Below, in pieces: positions 18,106 to 28,364 of a stretch of 56,086 bases of DNA; positions within the stretch are counted from its first letter, which is position 1; the number at the start of each line of letters is the position of its first letter. The stretch lies in the NCBI GenBank assembly GCA_015492075.1, contig WGFU01000004.1, positions 1-56,086 on the forward strand. Direction: 5' to 3'. Made by a program: the position numbers and the translations under genes. Source of the DNA: Gammaproteobacteria bacterium. GTDB taxonomy: Bacteria; Pseudomonadota; Gammaproteobacteria; GCA-2400775. A model generated the notes under the pieces. It was not told the origin of the DNA. It was given only the letters and a program-made list of their open reading frames with translations, and made no database searches.

Positions 18106-18408
18106 ATGAAAAATATTGTATTGATTGCTGCAATGATAGGCGCCAGCTCGTCGGCGTTCGCAGAAATAAGTAGTTTTGGTAATTTGCATGGCTATGCAAC
18201 GCCATTTCAACAAAACGAAACGATCGTTCACAAAGGCCAATATGCCGATGCTGGTCAGTTTGGTCGCATCAGCGGCTATGACAACGCCATTAATAAGGCA
18301 TATGAAGTAAGCAAAGGCGTCTACGCCAATGCCGGTCAATTCGGTCGCCTTAGCGGTTACGACCAGCCTGCTATCAGCAACGCTGACACAGCGATTGCTA
18401 GTCGTTAA
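18106..18408 (+). CDS. Small secreted protein with two G-Q-F-G-R repeats
   Basis: A 100-residue protein. A Sec signal peptide (MKNIVLIAAMIGASSSAFA, cut before E20) leaves an 81-residue mature chain. Two near-identical repeats, YADAGQFGRISGYD and YANAGQFGRLSGYD, are about 33 residues apart and each follows a KG-(Q/V) step. There is no cysteine and no membrane segment after the signal. A GGAGAG ribosome site precedes the ATG and a strong terminator follows, so it is an independently expressed single gene. I do not recognise a family with a known function; a periplasmic or surface role is inferred only from the signal peptide. Confidence 0.8.
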   Translation: MKNIVLIAAMIGASSSAFAEISSFGNLHGYATPFQQNETIVHKGQYADAGQFGRISGYDNAINKAYEVSKGVYANAGQFGRLSGYDQPAISNADTAIASR

Positions 18409-18427
18409 TCAGCCAGTCGAGCAAATG

Positions 18428-18457
18428 AAGGCGGTGAGGAAACTTGCCGCCTTTTTT
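18428..18457 (+). terminator. Rho-independent terminator
   Basis: Stem AAGGCGG/CCGCCTT followed by TTTTTT, 20 bp after the stop of the small secreted protein. Confidence 0.85.
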
Positions 18458-18507
18458 ATTGCTCGCTATGGTTCGACGCTAGCAAGACGCAAACGTATTA
18501 CAACACT

Positions 18508-18516
18508 TGCTATAAT
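18508..18516 (+). promoter_or_regulatory. Extended -10 promoter directly before the carbonic anhydrase homologue
   Basis: TGCTATAAT is a perfect extended -10 element. The GTG start at 18523 lies 6 bases after it, so transcription would begin at or next to the start codon. That implies a leaderless mRNA; no ribosome site is present. Confidence 0.55.
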
Positions 18517-18522
18517 CAGTTT

Positions 18523-19056
18523 GTGAATATTCGTCCTTACAAAAACTGTGTTCCTGAAATCTCGGCCGGCGCTTATATTGACGAATCGGCTTGCGTAATC
18601 GGCGATGTCACCATCGGAGAGCACAGCTCTGTCTGGCCAATGGCCGTTGTCCGTGGCGATGTCAATGATATTACGATTGGTGCGCGCACTAATATTCAAG
18701 ATGGCGCAATATTGCACGTCACTTGCGACAGTGAATTTGCGCCAGGCGGCAAGCCGCTGATTATTGGCGATGACGTAACGGTTGGACATGGCGCGATATT
18801 ACATGCCTGCACTATCGAACATTTTTGTTTGATTGGCATGAACGCTACAGTACTCGACGGTGCTGCGGTGAAATCAAACACCATGGTGGCTGCGGGTAGC
18901 GTGGTGGCTCCCGGCAAGGTTCTTGAAAGCGGTTATTTATATGTTGGCTCACCCGCCAAGCAAACCAGGCCTTTAAAAGAATCAGAATTGGCATATCTAA
19001 CATTTTCAGCCCAACACTACGTCAAGCTGAAAAACGATTATTTAAAGGGCCTGTGA
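18523..19056 (+). CDS. yrdA: Gamma-carbonic anhydrase family hexapeptide-repeat protein
   Basis: A 177-residue left-handed beta-helix protein. Repeated hexapeptides start near residue 22 (VIGDVTIGEHSSVW) and include the metal-site histidines: ILHVTCD, TVGHGAILHAC and the NATV turn. The RGDVNDI motif is typical of the YrdA/PaaY group. Members bind zinc as trimers and some hydrate CO2; activity varies and is not proven here. The start is GTG and probably leaderless. Confidence 0.85.
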   Translation: MNIRPYKNCVPEISAGAYIDESACVIGDVTIGEHSSVWPMAVVRGDVNDITIGARTNIQDGAILHVTCDSEFAPGGKPLIIGDDVTVGHGAILHACTIEHFCLIGMNATVLDGAAVKSNTMVAAGSVVAPGKVLESGYLYVGSPAKQTRPLKESELAYLTFSAQHYVKLKNDYLKGL

Positions 19057-19304
19057 GTCAGTCTATTACATCGATGACGACAAGCTAAAAAGCCAAAAAC
19101 TCTGTCCGCATTAAATCGCGCTTTGGTCAGCAACTGGCGCTGCCTAGCAGGCTGTTAGCGCCCTTCATCCACACTCACTAGGCAGGGCTGCGTCCATGCA
19201 AGAGGTTCATTAGCGCTGCCGGTGTTAACCTTAACTTTCTCAATCTCGCCAACTCCTATAGCCAGTGAGCACACTACGCTTTTCTTACATAGCAATGGCC
19301 CACC

Positions 19305-19341
19305 AAAAAGGGTCGAGGACAAAATGATGCAGTCCCTTTTT
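19305..19341 (-). terminator. Possible terminator after hppA
   Basis: Arms AAAAAGGG and CCCTTTTT with a 21-base loop lie 13 bp past the hppA stop. On the minus strand the hairpin ends in TTTTT. The loop is long, so confidence is moderate. Confidence 0.45.
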
Positions 19342-19353
19342 CGTCATCGACCG

Positions 19354-21363
19354 CTAAACCAACAACGGTGCAATCACCAGGCTAACTATAGCCATAACGT
19401 TGATCAGGATATTCATGGAAGGTCCAGAGGTATCTTTAAACGGGTCGCCCACGGTATCACCCACGATAACTGCTTTGTGCACATCGGAACCCTTACCACC
19501 CAGGTTGCCTTTCTCGACGTATTTTTTAGCATTGTCCCAAGCACCGCCTGCATTTGCCATCATCAAGGCCATGGCGACACAGCCCAGCAAGGCACCGCCT
19601 AGCATTCCACCCAAGGCTTCTGCACCCAAACCAAAGCCCATTACGACAGGGGCACCGACGGCAAGTGCGCCGGGCAACACCATTTTACGTAACGCTGCGC
19701 GGGTTGCGATATCAACACAACGTGCGGTATCAGGTTCCGCCGCGCCTTCAAGCAAACCCGGTATTTCCTTAAACTGGCGTCGGATTTCCTTGATCATGTC
19801 AAACGCCGCATCACCGACGGCGGTCATGGTCAGAGACGCCACTAACAAGGGAAAGATAATCCCGACAAACATGCCAATTAGCACCAGGGAATCATTCAGA
19901 TTCAATTGAAAATCAGGGTTATTGGCCGATACAGTTTCGACGTAGGCTGCAATAATCGCCAGCGCTGCAAGCGCTGCCGCACCAATGGCAAAACCTTTGC
20001 CGATGGCTGCCGTAGTATTCCCTAACTCATCCAGCGAGTCGGTAATCTTGCGCGTGCCCTCACCGAGTCCTGCCATTTCCGCAATACCGCCGGCATTGTC
20101 GGCGACAGGCCCATAGGCATCGATAGCCATGGTAATACCAACGGTTGCCAACATACCGACTGCGGCAAGGCCGACACCATAGAGTCCAACCATTTCGCTC
20201 GCGGTATAGATGATGGCGCACAGAGTCAGTATAGGGATGGCGACAGATTGCATGCCGATGGCAAGCCCGGAAATCATCACCGTTGCTGGCCCTGTTTCAC
20301 CTGACTTGGCAATTGCCCGTACAGGACTACCGCCTGTGTAGTACTCGGTAACAAGACCGATGATGATGCCACCAACCGCGCCTGCGAGTACGGCATACCA
20401 AATTTCAAAAGCTACGCCCATGTAGTTGACCAGCCAGGCGGCAGCAGCGATAAATATAACCGTACCACCAATAGTGCCTACACGTAGCGCAACTTCTGGC
20501 GAGCGTGCGGCAAACATTTTCACCAAAAGAATACCGGCGATCGAGCACAACAGACCCAGCGATGACAGTGCCAAAGGCATAAACATCAACACCTCTTGCT
20601 CGCCCAATCGACTCTGGGTTTCTAATGACAAAGTCGAGGCTATAGCAATAGAAGCAATCATGGCGCCACTGTAAGATTCAAAGATATCCGAACCCATGCC
20701 CGCGACATCACCAACATTATCACCAACATTATCTGCAATGACGCCTGGGTTACGTGGGTCATCTTCGGGAATGCCAACTTCAATCTTACCCACCAGGTCT
20801 GCACCGACATCAGCGCTTTTGGTAAAAATTCCACCACCAACACGTGAAAACAACGCAACACTAGAGGCGCCCATACCAAAGCCATGAATCACATAGGCAG
20901 TCTCCGGATCACCACCGTAGGCGAGATACAGTACTCCCAGCCCCATTAGCCCCACCGAAGCCACGGTCAAGCCCATAATCGAGCCACCAAAAAAGGCAAC
21001 GGTAAGCGCCTCCGCTGCGCCCTTGGTGTGCGCGGCCGTGGTAGTGCGTGAATTGGCCTGGGTCGCGGTATACATGCCGATATAGCCAGCCACAGACGAG
21101 GCCAATGCGCCAACCAGGAAAGCTATACCAGTAGGCAGACCAAGATCGGAAAAGAAAATAGCAAAAAAGACGACAAGGACAAATAGCGCCAAGACTGAAT
21201 ATTCACGGCGCATAAACACCATGGCACCAAGATGAATCGCATCTGCGATTTTGGTGACTTTATCCTCTCCTGCGGGATAGCTCAGGACAAATCGATAGAC
21301 AAAAAAAGCCACTACCAATCCTAATGCCCCGAGTATCGGCGGCATATATGCTGCGTTACTCAT
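19354..21363 (-). CDS. hppA: Membrane-bound, ion-pumping pyrophosphatase (K+-dependent type)
   Basis: A 669-residue protein with about 16 membrane segments that couples PPi hydrolysis to export of H+ or Na+. The PPi/Mg site motifs are [23 protein letters not shown] and the C-terminal [25 protein letters not shown] carries Ala at the position where K+-independent enzymes have Lys, so the K+-dependent subtype is indicated; these include both H+ and Na+ pumps. The start is placed at the ATG at 21363, after GGGGAGGTAG, rather than 29 codons upstream. It is divergent from the soluble pyrophosphatase gene, a notable pairing. Confidence 0.95.
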   Translation of the reverse strand: MSNAAYMPPILGALGLVVAFFVYRFVLSYPAGEDKVTKIADAIHLGAMVFMRREYSVLALFVLVVFFAIFFSDLGLPTGIAFLVGALASSVAGYIGMYTATQANSRTTTAAHTKGAAEALTVAFFGGSIMGLTVASVGLMGLGVLYLAYGGDPETAYVIHGFGMGASSVALFSRVGGGIFTKSADVGADLVGKIEVGIPEDDPRNPGVIADNVGDNVGDVAGMGSDIFESYSGAMIASIAIASTLSLETQSRLGEQEVLMFMPLALSSLGLLCSIAGILLVKMFAARSPEVALRVGTIGGTVIFIAAAAWLVNYMGVAFEIWYAVLAGAVGGIIIGLVTEYYTGGSPVRAIAKSGETGPATVMISGLAIGMQSVAIPILTLCAIIYTASEMVGLYGVGLAAVGMLATVGITMAIDAYGPVADNAGGIAEMAGLGEGTRKITDSLDELGNTTAAIGKGFAIGAAALAALAIIAAYVETVSANNPDFQLNLNDSLVLIGMFVGIIFPLLVASLTMTAVGDAAFDMIKEIRRQFKEIPGLLEGAAEPDTARCVDIATRAALRKMVLPGALAVGAPVVMGFGLGAEALGGMLGGALLGCVAMALMMANAGGAWDNAKKYVEKGNLGGKGSDVHKAVIVGDTVGDPFKDTSGPSMNILINVMAIVSLVIAPLLV

Positions 21364-21506
21364 GACTACCTCCCCTGTATATATATTTTTTGTTGTCGTA
21401 TGTGGATCGACGCCGACATACCGTCCCGATTCTAGGCGCTTCCGCGGCATTTTACAAAAAGCGAAAAAACAGGTGTAAATGCCTATGCATCAATAAGTTA
21501 GAGCGC

Positions 21507-21512
21507 TATAAT
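21507..21512 (+). promoter_or_regulatory. -10 box of the soluble pyrophosphatase gene
   Basis: TATAAT lies about 45 bp before the ppa start. No good -35 hexamer is visible at 17 bp, so the call rests on the -10 match and position. Confidence 0.4.
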
Positions 21513-21556
21513 GGGCGGATTTTTTGTCATCTTTATTTGCTAGAGGAAACCCCAGC

Positions 21557-22105
21557 ATGAATCTGGATCGAGTATCACCAGGCAAAGACCTGCCTAACGA
21601 CATTAACGTCATTATTGAAATCCCATCACACAGCGACCCTGTCAAGTATGAAGTCGACAAGGAAACCGGTGCGATGTTTGTTGACCGCTTTATGACCGCC
21701 GCCATGCACTACCCGTGCAACTATGGCTACATCCCACACACCCTGTCTGATGACGGCGACCCTGCTGACGTACTAGTGGTTACCCCCATCCCGCTGATCA
21801 GCGGTTCGGTTATCCGCTGCCGCCCAGTTGGCGTATTGAACATGGATGATGAAGCCGGCGGCGATGCCAAGCTAATCGCGGTCCCGCATGATAAGCTTTG
21901 TATCGGCTATCGTAGCGTACTCGAAGCCACTGATTTGCCTGAATTGCTACTGGCACAGATCGCTCACTTTTTTGAGCACTACAAAGACCTCGAACCCAAC
22001 AAATGGGTGAAAATAAAAGGCTGGGGCGATGCCGCTGAAGCACGCGCCGAAATCAGCGCTTCGATTGAACGTTACAATAACGCCGATAAAAAACCTGCAT
22101 TTTAA
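21557..22105 (+). CDS. ppa: Soluble family I inorganic pyrophosphatase
   Basis: A 182-residue cytoplasmic enzyme that hydrolyses PPi to phosphate, pulling biosynthetic reactions forward. The family signature [10 protein letters not shown] with its metal-binding aspartates is clear, along with YNYG-like CNYGYIPHT and the [11 protein letters not shown] end. An AGAGGAAA ribosome site supports the ATG at 21557. It faces hppA across 193 bp, so the cell can either waste PPi as heat or conserve it as an ion gradient. dapF follows after 25 bp. Confidence 0.95.
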   Translation: MNLDRVSPGKDLPNDINVIIEIPSHSDPVKYEVDKETGAMFVDRFMTAAMHYPCNYGYIPHTLSDDGDPADVLVVTPIPLISGSVIRCRPVGVLNMDDEAGGDAKLIAVPHDKLCIGYRSVLEATDLPELLLAQIAHFFEHYKDLEPNKWVKIKGWGDAAEARAEISASIERYNNADKKPAF

Positions 22106-22130
22106 CTGGCAGACTCACAACGACACTTAA

Positions 22131-22982
22131 ATGGAAATTATATTTAGCAAAATGCATGGCCTGGGCAATGACTTCGTCGTTATCGACGGTGTTACCCATA
22201 CCGTCTTGCTCAATGAGGCGCAACGCCGCCTCATTGCCGATCGCCATTTAGGTGTTGGTTGTGATCAAATTTTGTTACTGGAAAATAATGTCGACGACAG
22301 CCATGACTTTGTCTACCGCATCTTTAACGCCGATGGCGGTGAAGCAGAGCAATGCGGTAACGGTGCGCGCTGCGTCACTCGTTTTGCACACGACAAAGGA
22401 CTCACCAGCAAAAATCCACTGATATTAAAAACATCGACTGGCAGCCTTGTCTGCGAGACGATGGCTAATAATGATATACGTGTCAATATGGGCCAACCGC
22501 GGTTCGCTGCAACGTCACTACCTTTTGATCAATCTCTTGCCGAAGAGATCGACGATGAATTTTCTCACTATCAAATTACCGTTAGTGATATTCCTGTCGA
22601 TTTTTCAATTGTCTCCATAGGCAACCCTCATGCCGTTATTCATGTCAACGATATTGATAGCGCGCTGGTTGTTGAGCACGGCAAGTTATTAGGTTCACAT
22701 GCTGCCTTTGCCAATGGCGTCAATGTGGGCTTTATGCAGATCGTCGCGCCCGACCATATCAAGTTGCGAGTGTTTGAGCGTGGGGCTGGCGAAACGCTGG
22801 CCTGCGGCTCTGGCGCGTGTGCGGCGATGGCAGTCGCACGGCGCAGCGGCTTGCTCGAAAGCCGGGTTATGGTTGATTTGGCTGGCGGCCAGCTACTAAT
22901 AGAATGGTCAGGCAGCGACAGCCAACCACTGTTTATGTCCGGTCCTGCCGAAACAGTATTTAATGGTAAGATGTCACTGTGA
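22131..22982 (+). CDS. dapF: Diaminopimelate epimerase
   Basis: A 283-residue, PLP-independent epimerase that converts LL- to meso-diaminopimelate for lysine and peptidoglycan. The two catalytic cysteines lie in EQCGNGARC and LACGSGAC. The N-terminus FSKMHGLGNDFVVID is diagnostic. Its TGA overlaps the GTG of the next gene, and the order dapF-DUF484-xerC is the classical gammaproteobacterial one. Confidence 0.97.
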   Translation: MEIIFSKMHGLGNDFVVIDGVTHTVLLNEAQRRLIADRHLGVGCDQILLLENNVDDSHDFVYRIFNADGGEAEQCGNGARCVTRFAHDKGLTSKNPLILKTSTGSLVCETMANNDIRVNMGQPRFAATSLPFDQSLAEEIDDEFSHYQITVSDIPVDFSIVSIGNPHAVIHVNDIDSALVVEHGKLLGSHAAFANGVNVGFMQIVAPDHIKLRVFERGAGETLACGSGACAAMAVARRSGLLESRVMVDLAGGQLLIEWSGSDSQPLFMSGPAETVFNGKMSL

Positions 22983-23689
22983 GCAAAAGCAAAAAAAATC
23001 CTGCAACCACTAACAATAACGCTGCTACCGTTATCGAATACTTGCTTGCCCATCCCAAGTTTTTTAATGAACACTCTCATGTGCTGGCCCAAATCGACCT
23101 GGCACATGATAGTGGCACCGCAAGCTCGCTGATAGAGCGCCAGGTCTCTGTATTACGCATGCAAAACCACAAGTCGCGCGCGGAGCTGCACGAAGTGACT
23201 GAAAATGCACGGCTCAATGAACAACTCAGTGACAAAATACACCAGCTTTGTCTACGCCTGATCGCTGCTGACAATTTATCAGCCAGCCTGACGCAAACCA
23301 TTTCCTGTCTAAATACTGAGTTTGGCATCAACCGAGTCAAACTATGCTTGTGGCAGAACCAAATTGACTCAACGCTAATTGATTTACCCTGCTCCGTTAC
23401 TATTACCAGCAGCGACGATGCCGCATTTGCAGAGCACCTTGACCGCCTTGAGCACGGCGAAGTGGTTTGCGGCCAACTCAGCCGCAAGCAAATAGACCAC
23501 TTTTTTGGCCAGCATAATGACCTTGCCTCAGCCGCCTTATTGCCTTTGCATAGCGAAAAAGCCTTTGGCGTTATTGGCCTTGGCTGCGTGAGTGAAGATC
23601 GTTTTCGCCGTGACTTAGGCACGGTATTTCTGACCCGTCTCGCTGAACTTGTCAGCCACAAACTCTGGCTCGACCTTAACGCGTACTAA
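22979..23689 (+). CDS. DUF484 (GAF-like) family protein
   Basis: A 236-residue protein homologous to E. coli YigA and Pseudomonas DUF484. A short N-terminal helix (VIEYLLAHPKFFNEHSHVL) is typical, followed by a coiled segment and a GAF-like domain ending LVSHKLW. Biochemical function is not established. The GTG start overlaps the dapF stop, and the stop overlaps the xerC ATG (TAATG), so translation of all three is coupled. Confidence 0.9.
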   Translation: MSKSKKNPATTNNNAATVIEYLLAHPKFFNEHSHVLAQIDLAHDSGTASSLIERQVSVLRMQNHKSRAELHEVTENARLNEQLSDKIHQLCLRLIAADNLSASLTQTISCLNTEFGINRVKLCLWQNQIDSTLIDLPCSVTITSSDDAAFAEHLDRLEHGEVVCGQLSRKQIDHFFGQHNDLASAALLPLHSEKAFGVIGLGCVSEDRFRRDLGTVFLTRLAELVSHKLWLDLNAY

Positions 23690-24609
23690 TGCCCGCAACC
23701 CCGGTATTACAGGACGCAATTGCACAGTTTCTTGTCCATTTGAAGAGCGAGCGCCAACTCTCGCCTTTAACTGTCAAACATTACCAACGCGACCTACAAC
23801 AATTGCTGGACTATTGCCGGCAATCTGAAATATCACGCTGGCGAGATGCCGACAGTCATCATATTCGCAGCCTGGTCAGTCAGCAGCATCGTCGTGGCGC
23901 GGGCGCACGCAGCCTGCAACGGTTGTTGTCTGCCTGTCGCACTTTTTTTAATTATTTGATTCGAGAGCGTGACCTTAGCAATAATCCTGCTATCGCTGTC
24001 AAAGCACCCAAGACACCACATAGGTTGCCAAAAACATTAAACACGGAAGAAATGTCGCAACTATTAAATACACCCGCCGACAAGCACATTGCACTGCGTG
24101 ATTTTGCCATGATGGAGCTGATGTATTCTTCAGGCTTACGCCTGACCGAACTGGTGATGCTAAATATAGATTCGTTAAACGTCGCTGCGCAAGAAGTGTT
24201 GGTAATAGGAAAAGGCAGAAAAGAACGTATCGTGCCGGTCGGACGCCACGCTATTAGCGCCGTACAAAGCTGGCTCGCCGTGCGCAATAACTGGTGTAAG
24301 GCCGATACCGATTCCGCCCTCTTCATCAGCCAGCGCGGCAAACGCCTCGGCGCTCGTAGCGTGCAAGCACGCATGGCCTACTGGGGCAAGCAGCAGGGCC
24401 TGGCCGCTCGACTCAACCCGCATAAGCTGCGGCACTCCTTTGCCACTCACGTGCTGGAATCAAGCGGTGATATTCGCGCCGTACAGGAAATGCTGGGGCA
24501 CGCCAATTTATCCACCACCCAAATTTACACCCATCTTGACTTTCAACACCTGGCCAAAGTCTATGATGCCGCGCATCCCCGCGCCCGCCGCAAAGACGGA
24601 CAACCTTAG
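23689..24609 (+). CDS. xerC: Tyrosine recombinase XerC
   Basis: A 306-residue recombinase that resolves chromosome dimers at dif with XerD. The N-terminal SAM-like core-binding domain (about residues 10-95) is followed by the catalytic domain with arginine in SSGLRLTEL, HKLRHSFATH (His-x-x-Arg), the histidine in LGHANLSTTQ and the nucleophile in IYTHLD. The position after dapF and DUF484 marks it as the housekeeping XerC rather than a phage integrase. Confidence 0.95.
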   Translation: MPATPVLQDAIAQFLVHLKSERQLSPLTVKHYQRDLQQLLDYCRQSEISRWRDADSHHIRSLVSQQHRRGAGARSLQRLLSACRTFFNYLIRERDLSNNPAIAVKAPKTPHRLPKTLNTEEMSQLLNTPADKHIALRDFAMMELMYSSGLRLTELVMLNIDSLNVAAQEVLVIGKGRKERIVPVGRHAISAVQSWLAVRNNWCKADTDSALFISQRGKRLGARSVQARMAYWGKQQGLAARLNPHKLRHSFATHVLESSGDIRAVQEMLGHANLSTTQIYTHLDFQHLAKVYDAAHPRARRKDGQP

Positions 24610-24694
24610 CCAAGACCTTGAAAAAACATGATAAGACGCCACTATCTCAAACTGCCCCTATCATCGGCCCAGCACACTTTTCAGGAGACGCAAC

Positions 24695-25240
24695 ATGGAC
24701 CAATTTAGAGGAACTACCATCCTCTCCGTACGCCGTCACGGCAAAGTCGTCATCGGTGGCGACGGCCAGGTCTCAGTCGGTAACACGGTGATGAAGGGTA
24801 ATGCACGTAAGGTAAGGCGGCTTTATCACGACAAAGTACTGGCCGGTTTTGCTGGCGGCACCGCCGATGCATTTACTCTGTTTGAACGCTTCGAAGGCAA
24901 GCTGGAAAAACACTCTGGCAATTTAACCCGTAGCGCTGTCGAACTGGCCAAAGACTGGCGCACCGATCGCATGCTACGCCGACTCGAGGCCTTGCTCTGC
25001 GTCGCCGATAAAGACGCCTCACTGATCATCTCTGGTAACGGCGATGTCATCGAGCCTGAGCACAACCTAATGGCCATTGGCTCTGGCGGCTCTTTTGCCC
25101 AGGCCGCTGCGCGCGCGCTGATCGAAAACACTGAGCTTGCAGCACGTGATATCGTCGAAAAAAGTTTATCCATCGCTGGCGATATCTGTATTTACACCAA
25201 TCATAATCTAACCATCGAAGCACTCGATATCAACGTTTAA
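24695..25240 (+). CDS. hslV: ATP-dependent protease subunit HslV
   Basis: A 181-residue, proteasome-like peptidase. The catalytic threonine lies in [11 protein letters not shown], so a six-residue leader (MDQFRG) must be removed to expose it; many HslV proteins have only the initiator Met or a similarly short leader. [14 protein letters not shown] is typical. A CAGGAGA ribosome site precedes it. It works with HslU, whose gene follows after 9 bp. Confidence 0.96.
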   Translation: MDQFRGTTILSVRRHGKVVIGGDGQVSVGNTVMKGNARKVRRLYHDKVLAGFAGGTADAFTLFERFEGKLEKHSGNLTRSAVELAKDWRTDRMLRRLEALLCVADKDASLIISGNGDVIEPEHNLMAIGSGGSFAQAAARALIENTELAARDIVEKSLSIAGDICIYTNHNLTIEALDINV

Positions 25241-25249
25241 GGAACCACC

Positions 25250-26575
25250 ATGTCCACCATGACACCGCGCGAAATCGTCGAAACCCTCGACCGCCACATT
25301 ATCGGCCAATCTGAAGCAAAACGCGCGGTGGCCGTTGCTCTGCGCAATCGTTGGCGGCGCGCCCAGCTAGGTGAAGAGCTGCGCAATGAAATCACGCCAA
25401 AAAATATCTTGATGATCGGCCCTACCGGGGTCGGTAAAACCGAAATTGCACGGCGCCTGGCCAAGCTTGCCGAAGCGCCATTTGTTAAAATCGAAGCGAC
25501 CAAATTTACCGAAGTAGGCTATGTTGGCCGCGATGTAGATTCGATCATACGTGACCTTGTCGATATCTCCATAAAAATGGGTCGCGAGAAAGAAACCAAA
25601 AAAGTCCGCCAACGCGCCATGGATGCTGCTGAGGAAAAAATTCTCGATATCTTGCTACCGCCGGCTCGCGGTATGTCGGAAACCGACACCAAAAGCCATA
25701 GCTCCACACGGCAAAAATTCCGAAAAAAATTGCGCGAAGGCGATCTCGATGAGCAAGAAATTGATATCGAGGTCAGCGCCGGAAAAATCGGCGTGGAAAT
25801 CATGACACCACCCGGCATGGAAGACATGACCAACCAGTTGCAGAGCCTGTTCGAAAACATGAATACGGGCCAGACCAAAACGCGCAAGGTCACCATTAAG
25901 CAAGCCATGAAACTACTCACAGATGAAGAAGCTGGCAAGCTAATTAATGAAGAGGAGATCAAAGAGCAAGCGCTGCGAAATGTTGAACAAAACGGCATCG
26001 TCTTTCTTGATGAAATCGATAAAATCGCACAACGCGAAGGTGCTAACGGCGGTGATGTCTCACGCCAAGGCGTGCAGCGCGACTTGCTGCCATTGGTGGA
26101 AGGCTCAACCGTGACAACCAAATCGGGCATGGTCAAGACCGATCACATCCTCTTCATTGCTTCAGGTGCCTTCCATCTGTCAAAGCCCTCGGATCTTATT
26201 CCTGAGCTACAGGGCCGCTTTCCAATTCGTGTTGAATTAAGTGCACTAAGCGTCGATGATTTCTTCAAGATCCTGACCGAACCCAGCGCCTCGTTGACAC
26301 AACAATATGTGGCTTTACTGGGCACAGAGGGTGTCACAATCGATTTTAAAGAAGACGGTATTCGCCGCATCGCCGAGATTGCATGGCAGGTCAACGAGCG
26401 TATTGAAAATATTGGCGCCCGCCGGTTACACACAGTAATTGAACGCCTGTTGGAAAATGTTTCCTTTGATGCACCGGACCGGCCGGGCACGAGCATTGCT
26501 ATCGATGCCGCCTATGTCGACGATAATTTGTCAGAACTGGTCGCCGATGAAGACCTGACCCGTTATATACTATAA
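25250..26575 (+). CDS. hslU: ATPase and unfoldase HslU
   Basis: A 441-residue AAA+ ATPase that unfolds substrates for HslV. Walker A is GPTGVGKTE near residue 60, Walker [12 protein letters not shown], and the intermediate domain spans about residues 110-240. The ending EDLTRYIL matches the family C-terminus that docks into HslV. It forms an operon with hslV, and probably with the DUF971 and ubi genes that follow closely. Confidence 0.97.
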   Translation: MSTMTPREIVETLDRHIIGQSEAKRAVAVALRNRWRRAQLGEELRNEITPKNILMIGPTGVGKTEIARRLAKLAEAPFVKIEATKFTEVGYVGRDVDSIIRDLVDISIKMGREKETKKVRQRAMDAAEEKILDILLPPARGMSETDTKSHSSTRQKFRKKLREGDLDEQEIDIEVSAGKIGVEIMTPPGMEDMTNQLQSLFENMNTGQTKTRKVTIKQAMKLLTDEEAGKLINEEEIKEQALRNVEQNGIVFLDEIDKIAQREGANGGDVSRQGVQRDLLPLVEGSTVTTKSGMVKTDHILFIASGAFHLSKPSDLIPELQGRFPIRVELSALSVDDFFKILTEPSASLTQQYVALLGTEGVTIDFKEDGIRRIAEIAWQVNERIENIGARRLHTVIERLLENVSFDAPDRPGTSIAIDAAYVDDNLSELVADEDLTRYIL

Positions 26576-26597
26576 TTTTCGCAGCGTTGAGAACTTT

Positions 26598-26954
26598 ATG
26601 TTCGCCCTTGTCCCGACAGCTATCAAGCTTCACCAGCAATCGCGCATGCTTGAGGTCCATTTCGACGACAGCATGTTTGAGCTACCTTGCGAATACCTGC
26701 GCGTTTATTCACCCTCCGCCGAGGTAAGAGGCCATGGGCCAGGGCAAGAGGTTCTGCAAATTGGTAAGGAGCAGGTCAACATCAAGGCGATAGAACCTGT
26801 CGGCAATTACGCAGTCAAATTGGTTTTCGATGACGGACACGACAGCGGACTCTATACCTGGGAGCTGCTCTACGATTTAGGCACACGCCAAGACGAACTG
26901 TGGCAGGATTATCTGAATCGCCTGCAAAAAGCCGGATACCAGAGAAAATCATGA
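26598..26954 (+). CDS. DUF971 domain protein
   Basis: A 118-residue protein of the gamma-butyrobetaine hydroxylase-like N-terminal (GBBH/DUF971) family. Landmarks are [19 protein letters not shown] and [15 protein letters not shown]. Members have been linked to iron-sulfur and quinone biology, but the role is not settled. Its stop overlaps the ubiE ATG (ATGA), so it is coupled to the ubiquinone genes. Confidence 0.85.
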   Translation: MFALVPTAIKLHQQSRMLEVHFDDSMFELPCEYLRVYSPSAEVRGHGPGQEVLQIGKEQVNIKAIEPVGNYAVKLVFDDGHDSGLYTWELLYDLGTRQDELWQDYLNRLQKAGYQRKS

Positions 26955-27694
26955 GCGACAACACCACCCACTTCGGTTACCAGCAAATCCCGCTCAACGA
27001 AAAGGTAAAAAAAGTCGGCGCCGTCTTTGATTCAGTCGCCAGCAAATACGACATCATGAACGACGTTATGTCGCTGGGCGTACATCGATTATGGAAATGG
27101 TTTGCGCTGGAAGTCTGCGCCATACACGACGGCGAACGAGTGCTGGATATCGCCAGCGGTACCGGTGACCTCGCCGCCAAGCACGCGCAACGCGCCGGCG
27201 ACAGCGGTCTTGTCATTGCCAGTGACATCAATAGCAGCATGCTGAGTGTTGGCCGTGACCGCCTGATTGACCGCGGCATTGTCGGTAATGTTCACTATGT
27301 TCAGGCCGACGCCGAACAACTGCCCTTTCCCGATAATTATTTTGACTGTATTACCATTGCCTTCGGCCTGCGTAACGTTACCAATAAAGACACTGCCCTC
27401 GCCTCTATGCGACGCGTATTAAAACCCGGTGGTCGCTTGCTGGTATTAGAATTTTCAAAGCCGTATTCCTTTCTCAAAGGCATCTACGACACCTATTCGT
27501 TTAAGTTATTACCCTTGTTCGGCAAGATCATCGCAAAAGATGAAGACAGTTATCGCTATCTCGCTGAATCCATCCGCATGCACCCGGATCAGGAAACCCT
27601 GAAATCCATGGCGTTAAATGCCGGCTTCGATCAGTGCGACTATATCAACCTGTCTGGCGGCATCGTCGCCATACACCGTGCATACAAGTTTTAA
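26951..27694 (+). CDS. ubiE: Ubiquinone/menaquinone methyltransferase UbiE
   Basis: A 247-residue SAM-dependent C-methyltransferase of ubiquinone (and menaquinone) synthesis. The SAM motif is [12 protein letters not shown]; the family signatures [17 protein letters not shown] and [17 protein letters not shown] are clear. The start at 26951 overlaps the DUF971 stop and gives [11 protein letters not shown]. It is followed by ubiJ and ubiB, the conserved trio. Confidence 0.97.
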   Translation: MSDNTTHFGYQQIPLNEKVKKVGAVFDSVASKYDIMNDVMSLGVHRLWKWFALEVCAIHDGERVLDIASGTGDLAAKHAQRAGDSGLVIASDINSSMLSVGRDRLIDRGIVGNVHYVQADAEQLPFPDNYFDCITIAFGLRNVTNKDTALASMRRVLKPGGRLLVLEFSKPYSFLKGIYDTYSFKLLPLFGKIIAKDEDSYRYLAESIRMHPDQETLKSMALNAGFDQCDYINLSGGIVAIHRAYKF

Positions 27695-27700
27695 CGCTCG

Positions 27701-28345
27701 ATGAACAACTATGCGGATTTACCCGGCGGACTTGCCATTGCGTTAGAAACAGCCATTAACCGTTGTATTGCGCTAGACCCAGAAAGCCGTGACCAACTGG
27801 CTAATATCGGTGGCAAAATCATCGCCATTGAACTCGACAAACTCAATAGACGGCTGGTCATGCATATCGATGAACACCGCGTACGCCTGTTAACGCATTT
27901 CGAAGGCAAGGCCGACGCCACCATTCGCGGCACACCGACCGCTCTTGCCCTGATGGGACGCAACAAAGAGCATAGCGCGGCCAGTAGCGGCGTCAGTTTC
28001 AGCGGTGACCCAGACCTTGGCCAAGGCTTTCAGCAAATCATTGATCATTTTGAAATTGACTGGGAAGCTGAACTCGCCAAACTTACTGGCGACGTGGTCG
28101 CACACCAAATCGGCAAAACCACAGGCCATTTTTTTTCTTGGCTAAAGCAGGCCGCTTCCTCATTAGAACAGACTGCTGCCGATTATGTTCGTCACGAAAC
28201 CCGCGCTGCTGTTGGTCGTGACGAGCTAGGGCAGTTTCTCGGCGAGGTTGACGCGTTACGTGACGATGTTGCTCGCATCGAGCAACGCGTTAACCGGTTT
28301 AAGAAACAACTGCTTGACAAAACAGCAAGCTGCGATCAAACCTAA
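27701..28345 (+). CDS. ubiJ: Ubiquinone biosynthesis accessory factor UbiJ (SCP2 domain)
   Basis: A 214-residue protein with an SCP2 lipid-binding domain at about residues 15-115 and a C-terminal coiled-coil tail (ALRDDVARIEQRVNRFKKQ). In E. coli, UbiJ with UbiK scaffolds the cytoplasmic Ubi complex. It starts 6 bp after ubiE and is followed by ubiB after 19 bp. Confidence 0.9.
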   Translation: MNNYADLPGGLAIALETAINRCIALDPESRDQLANIGGKIIAIELDKLNRRLVMHIDEHRVRLLTHFEGKADATIRGTPTALALMGRNKEHSAASSGVSFSGDPDLGQGFQQIIDHFEIDWEAELAKLTGDVVAHQIGKTTGHFFSWLKQAASSLEQTAADYVRHETRAAVGRDELGQFLGEVDALRDDVARIEQRVNRFKKQLLDKTASCDQT

Positions 28346-28364
28346 CAAAAGTTCAGAATAAATA

